The translations under genes and the position numbers were made by a program. Of a stretch of DNA of 64,000 bases, positions 1 through 7,361 are shown one piece after another (the first letter of the stretch is position 1; every line of letters begins with the position of its first letter). Location: assembly GCF_013816785.1 (NCBI RefSeq), contig NZ_JACDDV010000004.1, positions 1 to 64,000 of the forward strand, read 5' to 3'. The notes beneath the pieces were generated by a model. That model was given only the letters and a program-made list of their open reading frames with translations, had not been told where the DNA came from and searched no databases. The DNA comes from Sphingomonas sp. GTDB taxonomy: Bacteria > Pseudomonadota > Alphaproteobacteria > Sphingomonadales > Sphingomonadaceae.

Positions 1-2
1 GC

Positions 3-443
3 TACATCACGCTCGACAAGCTGGGGACGATGATCCGCGAAGGCCGCGATTTCGAGGTCATCGATGCCAAGTCGGGCGAGGACATCACCCACCAGGTGCT
101 GACCCAGATCATCGTCGACGAGGAAGGACGCGGATCGACCCTGCTGCCAGTCAATTTCCTGCGCCAGCTGATCGGGCTTTACGGCGGGCAGATGGAGGGC
201 GCGGTGCCGCCCTATCTCGAAGCGGCGATGGAGGCTTTCAAGAAGAACCAGGCGGCCGTCGCCGGCGCGTTCGGGCCAAACATGTTCGCCGACCTTGCCA
301 AGCGCAACATGGCCATGTTCGAGGGCGCGACCCAGGCGTTCGGCGGCAAGAAGGTTGCAGAAGGCGCAGCGGCGGACGAGATCGCCAAGCTCAAAGCCGA
401 ACTCGCCACGCTCCAGGCCAAGGTCGACAAGCTCGGCCAATGA
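3..443 (+). CDS. phaR: PhaR-type polyhydroxyalkanoate synthesis regulator (5' partial)
   Basis: The reading frame is open from base 3, and the codons before the first internal ATG (base 30) still encode family-like residues (YITLDKLGTM), so the true start lies left of the window. The N-terminal part, with DFEVIDAKSGEDIT, matches the PHB/PHA accumulation regulator DNA-binding domain. The following FLRQLIGLYGGQM belongs to the PHB accumulation domain, and the C-terminus ends in a short Lys/Leu coiled coil. PhaR proteins repress phasin and PHA genes and sense PHA granules. The stop overlaps the next gene by 4 bases (ATGA), suggesting translational coupling. Confidence 0.9.
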   Translation, partial: YITLDKLGTMIREGRDFEVIDAKSGEDITHQVLTQIIVDEEGRGSTLLPVNFLRQLIGLYGGQMEGAVPPYLEAAMEAFKKNQAAVAGAFGPNMFADLAKRNMAMFEGATQAFGGKKVAEGAAADEIAKLKAELATLQAKVDKLGQ

Positions 444-856
444 GTCGGCTCGCATGTTTTTTCGCGTTGGCCGCGGCATCGGCTGGGGCGCCGATCCCGA
501 CCATGTCGTTCGATGGGTGGAAGTCGCTGCCCCTGTCGGCGGGATCATGGAGCTATGTGCCGACCGTGAGCGGGTCCGAGGCGCGATTTGGAACGGTGCT
601 GACGATTCGCTGCGACCGAACGACGCGGATGGTGAGCATTGAGCGCCCAGGCGCCGCGCCGGCGCCGCTGACGATCGTCACCAGTTCGACGAGTCGGGCG
701 ATCGCAGCGGGCACGAAATTGGCCGCGACCAACCCGCTGCTCGACGCGATCGCCTTCAGCCGGGGGCGGTTCTTATTATCGGGGAGCGCGGGCAGCGTGC
801 TGGCGGTGCCAAGTTGGCCGGAAGCGGCGCGAAGCATCGAAGATTGCCGAATTTGA
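440..856 (+). CDS. Small secreted hypothetical protein
   Basis: This 138-residue ORF starts inside the phaR stop (ATGA), so the two are probably co-transcribed. The N-terminus MSRLACFFALAAASAGAP looks like a short Sec signal peptide. The mature part is small, contains two cysteines (in IRCDRT and near the end in EDCRI) and has no motif I recognise. It could be a periplasmic protein held by one disulphide. No function is proposed. Coupling to phaR may be positional only. Confidence 0.6.
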   Translation: MSRLACFFALAAASAGAPIPTMSFDGWKSLPLSAGSWSYVPTVSGSEARFGTVLTIRCDRTTRMVSIERPGAAPAPLTIVTSSTSRAIAAGTKLAATNPLLDAIAFSRGRFLLSGSAGSVLAVPSWPEAARSIEDCRI

Positions 857-921
857 ACCACAATACAAGACTTGATCTTGTCGCCTTCCCACAACATGTT
901 GCGGGTAGCTTCAACGCAGCG

Positions 922-935
922 AAAGGAGGTGATCC
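922..935 (+). promoter_or_regulatory. Extreme Shine-Dalgarno, full complement of the 16S rRNA tail
   Basis: The 14 bases AAAGGAGGTGATCC are the exact complement of the conserved 16S rRNA 3' end (GGATCACCTCCTTT in many bacteria). The core AAGGAGGT ends 6 bases before the ATG at 937. Ordinary genes in this window use 4-6 matching bases, so this is an outlier in strength. See the 18-codon ORF and the RNA element entries. Confidence 0.8.
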
Positions 936-936
936 G

Positions 937-993
937 ATGTCTCATGGTTCAGCAAAGGGGTCGGATAAGTTCGCTTGGGAGAGGGCGGCCTAA
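937..993 (+). CDS. 18-codon peptide ORF behind a perfect Shine-Dalgarno
   Basis: ATG at 937 to TAA at 991-993 encodes MSHGSAKGSDKFAWERAA. The spacing to AAGGAGGT is 6 bases, ideal for initiation. The peptide has no signal or membrane segment and is too short for family assignment. The stop codon falls in the loop of a predicted hairpin. It could be a real microprotein, a leader peptide whose translation controls the RNA fold, or a ribosome-recruiting site whose peptide is incidental. Confidence 0.45.
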   Translation: MSHGSAKGSDKFAWERAA

Positions 994-1045
994 CCAGCCC
1001 TGCCACGGTCTCCCGGGCTCGAACGCCCGATCGCTGACCATGTCG

Positions 1046-1080
1046 AAGGGAGCTGTCGTGTGGTGCGACAGCTCCCTTTA
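1046..1080 (+). terminator. 13-bp hairpin, probable intrinsic terminator
   Basis: AAGGGAGCTGTCG (1046-1058) pairs perfectly with CGACAGCTCCCTT (1066-1078) around a 7-base loop. It is followed by TTAACTT, a short T tract only. It ends the small-RNA unit and separates it from the histone-like gene at 1160. Confidence 0.65.
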
Positions 1081-1159
1081 ACTTGCCAATTCCGCCATTT
1101 TGAGGAACCGTTTCGGCGCTGGACCGTCTTGTTCGGGACAGTTTCAACGGGAGCGTCCA

Positions 1160-1705
1160 ATGGCAAGAACTACAACGCGCAGCGGCGGAACCAAGAAAGC
1201 CGGAAGCAGCAAGTCTTCGGGCAAAAGCAATTTAGACAAAATCGCCAAGGCGGCGATGAGTCGCGAGATGCTCGCGGCCGGCCTGACTGCCGCAGCCGCG
1301 GCGATCGCCGCCAGCCCCAAGGCGCGCAAGGCGATTCGCGATGCCGGGCTCGATGCCGCCGACACCGCGAGCAGCGCGGCGACAGCGATGATGACCAATG
1401 CCTCCAAGCTTGGCTCGCTGATCGCCGAAGCGGTGGCCGAGGCTGCCCAACGAGTGATGTCGGGCAAATGGACCGACGATGTCGAGAGCGCCGCCAGTGA
1501 CGCCGCGGCGAGCGTGAAAAAGGCGGTCGGCCTCAAGAGTCGCTCAGCGCCTAAGCGCAAGGCGTCGGCGACTCGCAAGACCTCGACCGCCAAGCCGGCG
1601 ACGGCCAAGTCCGCGGGGCGCAAATCGACGACCACCAAGCGCCGCTCGAGCGCGACCGCGCGCAAGCGGGCGCCGGCCAAGCCCAAGACCACGCCGGCCA
1701 GCTGA
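1160..1705 (+). CDS. Histone-H1-like Lys/Ala-rich basic protein
   Basis: I chose ATG 1160, with GGGAG upstream, because translation from further upstream gives low-complexity arginine-rich sequence. The 181 residues fall into three parts. There is a short Ser/Lys/Gly-rich head, then an Ala-rich helical core (about residues 30-105) with phrases such as AAGLTAAAAAIAASPKARK, then a tail of about 65 residues built from Lys, Arg, Ala, Thr and Pro in KRK, KPATAK and RKS units. Such tails resemble bacterial histone-H1-like and AlgP/PhaF-like DNA-binding proteins. A role in nucleoid or granule binding is inferred from composition. A second basic protein lies at 6463. Confidence 0.7.
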   Translation: MARTTTRSGGTKKAGSSKSSGKSNLDKIAKAAMSREMLAAGLTAAAAAIAASPKARKAIRDAGLDAADTASSAATAMMTNASKLGSLIAEAVAEAAQRVMSGKWTDDVESAASDAAASVKKAVGLKSRSAPKRKASATRKTSTAKPATAKSAGRKSTTTKRRSSATARKRAPAKPKTTPAS

Positions 1706-1795
1706 CCGGAGATCAGCGAACTGGGGCTTCGGAGCGCAGGTTCCGGAGCCTCTTTTGCGTTGGAAAAGGGCGAAGCGCCGTGCCATGGCGAGGTC

Positions 1796-3151
1796 ATGAA
1801 GCAGGCAGGATTTTCAGTCGTCGTGCTGGCGGCCGGGCAGGGCACGCGGATGCGGTCGGACACTCACAAGGTGCTCCACCCGATCGCCGGGAAGCCGATG
1901 CTGCTGCACCTGCTCGACACGGTCGATGCCCTTGGCGCCAATCGACGCGTGGTGGTCGTCGGCAAAGGCCGCGAGCAGCTTGAAGCGGCGCTCGCCGGAC
2001 ACGGCGTGACGACCGCAGTGCAGGCCGAGCAAAAGGGCACCGCCCATGCCGTCCAACAGGCCAGCGAGGCGCTCACCGGAGCCGAGGGGCCGGTGCTAAT
2101 CCTCTATGGGGACACGCCGTTCGTGACGGGCGAAACGCTACAGCGGATGATCCAGCGACTGGGCGGCAGCGACGACCCCGGAGTGGTGGTTTTGGCCAGT
2201 TCGCCCCCCGACGGAAAGACCTACGGCCGCGTAATCCTGGGTGAAGACGACCGCATTTCGAAGATGGTCGAATATAAGGATGCCAACGAGGCCGAGCGGG
2301 CGGTCAAGCTGTGCAACAGTGGTATGATGGCGGTAGCCTCGGCCGATCTGTTCCGCTGGCTGGCGCAGGTCGGTAACGACAACGCCGCGCATGAATATTA
2401 TCTGCCCGACATCGTCATGATCGCGCGGGGCGAGGGGCGGCACCCGGTCGCGATCGAGGGCGAGGCGTTCGAGACCGCGGGTGTCAACAGCCGCGCCGAA
2501 CTGGCCCACCTCGAACTCGACTGGCAACGGCGGCGGCGCGAGGAAGCGTTGGAGCAAGGGGCAACGCTGATCGATCCCGAAAGCGTGTGGTTTTCGGCCG
2601 ATACCAAGCTTGGGCGTGACTGTACGATCGAGCCGCATGTTGTTTTCGGTTCAGGAGTCAGCATTGCCGACGGCGCCTTCATCCGCGCCTTCAGTCACAT
2701 TGAAGGCGCGACTATTTCGAGCGGCTGCGAGGTCGGGCCGTTCGCTCGGCTGCGGCCCGGCGCGGTGCTCGAAGAAGGCGCCAAGGTCGGCAACTTCGTC
2801 GAAATGAAAAAGGCGCGGCTGGGTCGCGGCGCCAAAGCCAATCATCTGAGTTACATCGGCGACGCCGACGTCGGCACGAAGGCCAACATCGGCGCCGGCA
2901 CGATTACTTGTAATTACGACGGCTTCACCAAACATCGGACGGTGATCGGCGCGGGCGCGTTCATTGGGTCAAACACCAGCCTGGTCGCCCCGGTCAGCAT
3001 CGGCGACGGGGCGATCGTGGGCGCGGGATCGGTGGTGACCAAGAATGTCGCCGCCGACAGCCTGGCCGTCGCTCGCGGCGAGCAGCGCGGCTTCGTTGGC
3101 TGGGCCAAGCGGTTCCGCGAGAAGGCGCTCGCCAAGAAGGGCGTGAGCTGA
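1796..3151 (+). CDS. glmU: Bifunctional N-acetylglucosamine-1-phosphate uridyltransferase / glucosamine-1-phosphate acetyltransferase
   Basis: GlmU acetylates glucosamine-1-phosphate and then uridylylates it to UDP-GlcNAc, the precursor of peptidoglycan and LPS. The 451-residue length is normal. The nucleotidyltransferase signature LAAGQGTRM lies at residues 11-19. The C-terminal half shows hexapeptide repeats of a left-handed beta helix (for example FARLRPGA, VGNFVEMKKA, GAGTITCNYDG). ATG 1796 is chosen because GAGGT precedes it and homology begins there. The stop directly abuts the glmS start, so the two genes form an amino-sugar operon. Confidence 0.97.
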   Translation: MKQAGFSVVVLAAGQGTRMRSDTHKVLHPIAGKPMLLHLLDTVDALGANRRVVVVGKGREQLEAALAGHGVTTAVQAEQKGTAHAVQQASEALTGAEGPVLILYGDTPFVTGETLQRMIQRLGGSDDPGVVVLASSPPDGKTYGRVILGEDDRISKMVEYKDANEAERAVKLCNSGMMAVASADLFRWLAQVGNDNAAHEYYLPDIVMIARGEGRHPVAIEGEAFETAGVNSRAELAHLELDWQRRRREEALEQGATLIDPESVWFSADTKLGRDCTIEPHVVFGSGVSIADGAFIRAFSHIEGATISSGCEVGPFARLRPGAVLEEGAKVGNFVEMKKARLGRGAKANHLSYIGDADVGTKANIGAGTITCNYDGFTKHRTVIGAGAFIGSNTSLVAPVSIGDGAIVGAGSVVTKNVAADSLAVARGEQRGFVGWAKRFREKALAKKGVS

Positions 3152-4975
3152 ATGTGCGGGATTGTCGGGATTGTCGGGCGGAGCGGGGTCGCGGGACGGC
3201 TGTTCGACGGGCTCAAGCGGCTTGAATATCGGGGCTATGACTCGGCCGGAATTTGTACTGTCGGCGCCGACGGGTTCGACCGGCGGCGGGCCGAGGGCAA
3301 GCTTGAGAATCTGAAGCGTGAACTCGATGCCGCGCCGCTGGGCGGCGACGTTGGCATCGCGCATACACGCTGGGCGACACATGGCGCGCCGACGGTCGAC
3401 AATGCCCATCCGCACATCGTCGGGCCGGTGGCGCTGGTCCACAACGGGATCATCGAGAATTTCAAAATCTTGCGCGAGGAATTGCTCGCGCAAGGGCGCG
3501 AGTTTCACAGCGAGACCGACAGCGAAGTGGTCGCGCATCTGGTCGCGCGCGAAGTCGAACAAGGCGCGGCGCCGCAGGAGGCGGTCGCGACCGTTCTGCC
3601 GCGACTGCACGGCGCTTTCGCTATCGCCTTTCTGTTCGAGAATCACCCCGAGCTGGTGATCGGCGCGCGGATGGGAGCCCCACTGACGGTCGGCTACGGG
3701 GCAGGTGAAAATTACCTCGGGTCGGATGCACTCGCGCTGGCGCTGCTGACCCGGAGGATCGCCTATCTCGACGACGGCGATTGGGTCGTGGTCGAGCGCG
3801 AGAAGGTGCAAATCTTCGATCGGACCAACCAGACGGTGGAGCGCGAGATCGTCGACTCCGGCGCATCTTCGGCGACGACCGAGAAGGGCAATTACCGCCA
3901 CTACATGCAGAAAGAAATCTTCGAGCAGCCGATCGTCGTGGCGCAAACCCTGCAAAGCTATGTTCGGCCCTTCGAAGGGCGGGTCGCGCTGCCCGACATC
4001 GAGTTCGACCTTGGCAGCGTCAACCGGGTGACGATCGTCGCCTGCGGGACCAGCTATTACGCCGGGATGGTCGCCAAATATTGGTTTGAGCAATTCGCCC
4101 GCGTGCCGGTCGACATCGATGTGGCAAGCGAATTCCGTTACCGCGAGCCGGTGCTCGAGCCGGGCGGGCTGGCGTTGTTCATTTCGCAGTCGGGCGAGAC
4201 CGCCGACACGCTCGCCGCGCTGCGCCACGCGCGCGCCGAGGGACAGGTGATCGCGGTGGTGGTCAATGTCCCGACCAGCTCGATGGCGCGCGAGGCCGAC
4301 CTGCTGCTGCCGACCCATGCCGGGCCGGAAATCGGAGTCGCCTCGACCAAGGCGTTCACGTGCCAGTTGGCGGTGCTCGCCGCGCTTGCCGCCAATTTGG
4401 CGCGGTCCAAGGGAAGGCTCAGCGAGGAAGCGGAACGCGAACTGGTCGCGCATCTGCGAGAAGCGCCCGAGGCGATGAATGACGCGCTAGGCCATGACGA
4501 TGAAATCGCGGGCATGGCGCACCTCGTCGCCCCAGCGCGCGACGTGCTCTATATGGGTCGCGGCCCGGACTATCCGATGGCTATGGAAGGCGCGCTGAAA
4601 CTCAAGGAGATCAGCTACATCCATGCCGAAGGTTACGCAGCCGGCGAGATGAAGCACGGCCCGATCGCGTTGATCGACGATCTTGTCCCAGTGATCGTCC
4701 TCGCGCCGTCAGGTCCGCTGTTCGAAAAGACCGTCAGCAACATGCAGGAAGTGCGTGCGCGCGGCGGAAGGATTATTCTCATCTCCGACGCCGCAGGGCT
4801 GGCGGCGGCGGGCGAGGGGTGCATGGCGACGATCGAAATGCCGAGCGTCCACCCGTTGATCGCGCCGCTGGTTTACGCTGTGCCGGTGCAGCTGCTCGCC
4901 TACCATGTTGCGGTGCTCAAGGGGACGGATGTCGATCAGCCGCGCAACCTGGCGAAGAGTGTCACCGTCGAATGA
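3152..4975 (+). CDS. glmS: Glutamine-fructose-6-phosphate aminotransferase (isomerizing)
   Basis: GlmS makes glucosamine-6-phosphate from fructose-6-phosphate and glutamine, the first committed step toward UDP-GlcNAc. The protein is 607 residues, normal for the family. It begins MCGIVGIVG, so Cys2 is the glutaminase nucleophile after Met removal. Two SIS sugar-isomerase domains follow (SQSGETADTL and the GRGPDYPMA region), and the C-terminus NLAKSVTVE is the conserved end. It follows glmU with zero intergenic bases. The stop TGA abuts the reverse-strand stop of the LysR gene. No glmS ribozyme-like leader fits in this arrangement. Confidence 0.97.
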   Translation: MCGIVGIVGRSGVAGRLFDGLKRLEYRGYDSAGICTVGADGFDRRRAEGKLENLKRELDAAPLGGDVGIAHTRWATHGAPTVDNAHPHIVGPVALVHNGIIENFKILREELLAQGREFHSETDSEVVAHLVAREVEQGAAPQEAVATVLPRLHGAFAIAFLFENHPELVIGARMGAPLTVGYGAGENYLGSDALALALLTRRIAYLDDGDWVVVEREKVQIFDRTNQTVEREIVDSGASSATTEKGNYRHYMQKEIFEQPIVVAQTLQSYVRPFEGRVALPDIEFDLGSVNRVTIVACGTSYYAGMVAKYWFEQFARVPVDIDVASEFRYREPVLEPGGLALFISQSGETADTLAALRHARAEGQVIAVVVNVPTSSMAREADLLLPTHAGPEIGVASTKAFTCQLAVLAALAANLARSKGRLSEEAERELVAHLREAPEAMNDALGHDDEIAGMAHLVAPARDVLYMGRGPDYPMAMEGALKLKEISYIHAEGYAAGEMKHGPIALIDDLVPVIVLAPSGPLFEKTVSNMQEVRARGGRIILISDAAGLAAAGEGCMATIEMPSVHPLIAPLVYAVPVQLLAYHVAVLKGTDVDQPRNLAKSVTVE

Positions 4976-5875
4976 TCAGGTTGCGAGGTTGAGGTCGCTG
5001 ACGCGCTGTTTCAATCGCTCGTAGAGGAAGTCGATGGCCAGACGAACGCGCGGTGCGTGGCGTACGCGCTCGTGGGTCAGCAGCCACAATTTTCGACCAT
5101 GATCCCGCCTCGGCGGAAGGCAACGGACGAGGTCGGGCTCGCCCTCCGCGACGAGACAGGGAAGCACGCCGATGCCGAGACCCGAGCGGACGCCGCTGAG
5201 TAACCCGGTCGAGCTGCCCTGGTGGATCACCACCTGCCCGGTGAGGCCAAGCTCTTCGAGGAACGCCTCATAGGCGCGGCCAAGATTGCCGCCGCCGCCG
5301 CCGACCAGGGCATGCGATTTCAGTTCGGACTTGGTCCGGGGCACGCCGTTTCGGTCGGCATAGTCGCGGCTGCAGTAGAGTGTCCAATCGTCGTCGCACA
5401 GGCGTCGCCCGACCACCCCCGCCGGCATGGCGTAAGACGTGCTACGAAGGGCAATGTCGGCCTCGCCGGCGCCGAGGTCGCGGATGCCCCGCGCGGTGTC
5501 GATCTCGATCCGGACCTTCGGATGGCGACCGTGAAGCTCGGCCAGCATTGGGGTCAGCAAGGCGTGGGCGAAGATCTCCTCGGTGGTCAGCCGGACGGTG
5601 CCGCTCACGTTGCGGGCTTCGGCGGCCGCAGCTTCGGCGAAGCCGTCGGCGGCCTTGGACATCGCTTTCGCGCGGTCGATCAGGGTTTCGCCCGCCGCAG
5701 TTGGCGCATAGCCGGCCTGGCGGCGATCGAAGAGGGGAAAGCCGACCGCCTGCTCCAGCGCGGCGATGCGGCGCGCAACCGTGGTCTGGCTCACACGCAG
5801 CGCGCGCCCGGCCGCCAGGGTGCTTCCGCCCTCGGCGACGGCGAGGAAATAGCGAAGGTCGTTCCAGTCGATCAT
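4976..5875 (-). CDS. LysR-family transcriptional regulator
   Basis: Translation from ATG 5875 gives 299 residues starting MIDWNDLRYFLAVAEGGS, the usual LysR start. The winged helix-turn-helix covers about residues 5-65 (AAGRALRVSQTTVARRIAAL). The remaining 200 residues are the substrate-binding domain. An upstream in-frame extension to 5941 is rejected because LysR homology starts at 5875. The target genes are unknown. The divergent neighbour encodes a UrcA protein. An 18-bp palindrome lies 35-52 bases upstream of the start and may be its own operator. Confidence 0.9.
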   Translation of the reverse strand: MIDWNDLRYFLAVAEGGSTLAAGRALRVSQTTVARRIAALEQAVGFPLFDRRQAGYAPTAAGETLIDRAKAMSKAADGFAEAAAAEARNVSGTVRLTTEEIFAHALLTPMLAELHGRHPKVRIEIDTARGIRDLGAGEADIALRSTSYAMPAGVVGRRLCDDDWTLYCSRDYADRNGVPRTKSELKSHALVGGGGGNLGRAYEAFLEELGLTGQVVIHQGSSTGLLSGVRSGLGIGVLPCLVAEGEPDLVRCLPPRRDHGRKLWLLTHERVRHAPRVRLAIDFLYERLKQRVSDLNLAT

Positions 5876-5909
5876 ATCCGCTCCCTGCGCCGCTCGGCAA
5901 CGGAATGCA

Positions 5910-5927
5910 TTCTGCAATAATGCAGAA
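5910..5927. promoter_or_regulatory. Perfect palindrome, candidate LysR operator
   Basis: TTCTGCA-ATAA-TGCAGAA is an exact inverted repeat with 7-base arms and a 4-base spacer. It lies in the gap between the LysR gene (start 5875) and the UrcA gene (start 6023). Further TGCA and TTGCAA half-sites flank it. Its position suits autoregulation of the LysR gene. Binding is inferred. Confidence 0.5.
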
Positions 5928-6022
5928 CCATTTTGCAACATCGTTGCTTATTAAAACTGAATCAGGGGGTTATTTAAGGCGTCACACCGGGTTTGTCCGG
6001 ATAAAAAAAAGGGATAGCGACC

Positions 6023-6337
6023 ATGACCCGCCTTCTTCCATTTCTGATGCTTTCCGTAATTTCCGTGCCGCTGTCGGCCCAGCCGATCGGCCCGACGACT
6101 CGCGTCGTTGTAGCGGGCGATCTCGACCTTTCGACCGCCACCGGCCTTCGCATTCTCGATCAGCGGCTGACCATCGCAATCGTCGACGCTTGCGGCGAGG
6201 CGTCCCCGTCCGATCTCGTTGGCCAGAATCAAGTCAGCGCCTGCAAGGTCAACGCTCGCACCCAGGTCCGCACCGAGCGCGACCGCATCGTCGCCCAGCG
6301 GACGCAACCAGCCCAAAGCCAGATCGCCGCTCGCTGA
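6023..6337 (+). CDS. UrcA family secreted protein
   Basis: The 104-residue product has a signal peptide (MTRLLPFLMLSVISVPLSAQ). The mature part carries the UrcA-family pattern: VVVAGDLDLSTATGLRILDQRL followed by a paired cysteine (DACGEAS and VSACKV). UrcA proteins are small periplasmic proteins of unknown biochemical role, common in sphingomonads and Caulobacter. It is a single gene divergent from the LysR regulator and ends at a strong terminator hairpin. Confidence 0.8.
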   Translation: MTRLLPFLMLSVISVPLSAQPIGPTTRVVVAGDLDLSTATGLRILDQRLTIAIVDACGEASPSDLVGQNQVSACKVNARTQVRTERDRIVAQRTQPAQSQIAAR

Positions 6338-6353
6338 GAGCCACGTCAAAAAT

Positions 6354-6390
6354 GCGCCGGCCCGACGAGAAGTTGGGCCGGCGCTCTTGC
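6354..6390 (+). terminator. Intrinsic terminator after the UrcA gene
   Basis: GCGCCGGCCC (6354-6363) pairs perfectly with GGGCCGGCGC (6375-6384) across an 11-base loop and is followed by TCTTGC. It is a strong 10-bp GC stem with a weak T tract. Confidence 0.6.
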
Positions 6391-6462
6391 GCGGGCTTGC
6401 CTAGACGCCGACATGACGATCATCGAGTTCGCCGCCACACCGGCCAACAGGGAGTGATGATC

Positions 6463-6819
6463 ATGGCAAAGGCGAAAGCGGCGGACGGTACGAAAAAGAA
6501 GAAAAAGCCCGCTTCAGCCAAAACGGCGACGAGAAAGGTCAAATCGGCCAAGCGCGGTAAGAAAGCCGGCGGGGACCACAAGGGATTCGAGAAGCTGGGC
6601 AAGCTCGCCGATCATCCGCTAATCGGCGATCTGCTCGCGGTGGGCGCGATGGCTGCGGTGGCGGCGATCGCCGAGAAGGGATTCTCCGGCAGCAGCAAGG
6701 GTAAGACCGGCGGATCGGCACAAGCGGTCAAGGCTGCGGGCAGAGCGGCGGCAGCGGCAATCGGCAAGCGCTTGCTGACCGAGGTCGGCGAAATCAGGAA
6801 GGCTGCGAAGCCGAGCTAG
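6463..6819 (+). CDS. Small Lys-rich histone-like protein
   Basis: ATG 6463 has GGAG 8 bases upstream; an ATG at 6457 is too close to that site. The 118-residue product has an N-terminal tail of about 37 residues rich in Lys, Ala and Gly (KKKKKPASAK, KRGKKAGG). A hydrophobic Ala-rich helix follows (LLAVGAMAAVAAIAEKG), then a basic Ala-rich C-terminus. The tail-plus-helix layout mirrors the protein at 1160 with the tail at the other end. DNA or polyanion binding is inferred from charge. The stop overlaps the rsmD stop on the other strand (CTAG). Confidence 0.65.
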   Translation: MAKAKAADGTKKKKKPASAKTATRKVKSAKRGKKAGGDHKGFEKLGKLADHPLIGDLLAVGAMAAVAAIAEKGFSGSSKGKTGGSAQAVKAAGRAAAAAIGKRLLTEVGEIRKAAKPS

Positions 6820-7361
6820 GCGCCCCGGTAAAGCAAGGTCAGTCGCGCGCGTCCCACGGTGCGCTCGGCATCGATCGACCAGACAGACGTCGGCGCAATC
6901 TGCTGATTGCTCGCCGTTTCGATTGCCATCCATGCGCCGGGCGCGGCCCATTGGGCAGCGTCGATAGCCCGCACCACCGCGTCGCCCGACCCTTCGGCGT
7001 AGGGCGGGTCGGCGAGAATCAGGTCGAACGGGTCCTCGCGCGGCAGGACAGCGGCCGACGCGGCCCGAACGGTGGCCCGTTCGCCGGCGCCCAGCGAGGC
7101 CAAATTAGCGTTAATCGCGTCCAGCGCGGCGCGGTCATTTTCAATCAACACGGCCTGCGCGGCTCCGCGCGACAGGGCCTCGATGCCGAGCGCGCCGCAG
7201 CCGGCATAAAGATCGGCGACGCGCAGCCCTTCGAAGCTGCCGAGACGGCTGACCAGCATCGAGAAGAGGGTTTCGCGCGTGCGGTCGGCCGTGGGGCGGG
7301 TCTGTTGTCCTTGGGGCGCGACGAGAGACCGCCCGCGCCAGGCGCCGGCGATCACCCTCAC
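6816..7361 (-). CDS. rsmD: 16S rRNA (guanine(966)-N(2))-methyltransferase
   Basis: RsmD methylates G966 of 16S rRNA using SAM. Starting at GTG 7361 gives 181 residues, the family size, beginning VRVIAGAWRGR. The SAM-binding motif is VADLYAGCGALGIEALSRG (about residues 48-66) and the catalytic DPPY is at 118-121. The GTG overlaps the stop of the upstream pseudouridine synthase gene (GTGA), so the two RNA-modification genes are coupled. The longer upstream frame is arginine-rich shadow sequence and is excluded. Confidence 0.93.
   Translation of the reverse strand: MRVIAGAWRGRSLVAPQGQQTRPTADRTRETLFSMLVSRLGSFEGLRVADLYAGCGALGIEALSRGAAQAVLIENDRAALDAINANLASLGAGERATVRAASAAVLPREDPFDLILADPPYAEGSGDAVVRAIDAAQWAAPGAWMAIETASNQQIAPTSVWSIDAERTVGRARLTLLYRGA

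Larger units (their letters stand above)
922..1080 (+). ncRNA. Candidate dual-function structured small RNA
   Basis: A compact unit in an otherwise gene-free stretch (857-1159). It starts with the full 16S-tail complement and an 18-codon ORF. A stem GGGAGA (977-982) / TCTCCC (1009-1014) encloses an inner stem GGGC (983-986) / GCCC (997-1000) whose loop holds the ORF stop codon. A second hairpin is CGGGC (1014-1018) / GCCCG (1025-1029), which shares base 1014 with the first stem. A 13-bp terminator-like hairpin closes the unit. Hairpins were found by eye; transcription is inferred. No named RNA family is claimed. Confidence 0.5.

Noticed and set aside
2969..4453. Long reverse-strand open frame of 494 codons over glmU-glmS
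   Set aside because: It is antisense to two clearly identified genes, and its translation is Arg/His/Asp-rich without domains, as expected from GC-rich codon bias.
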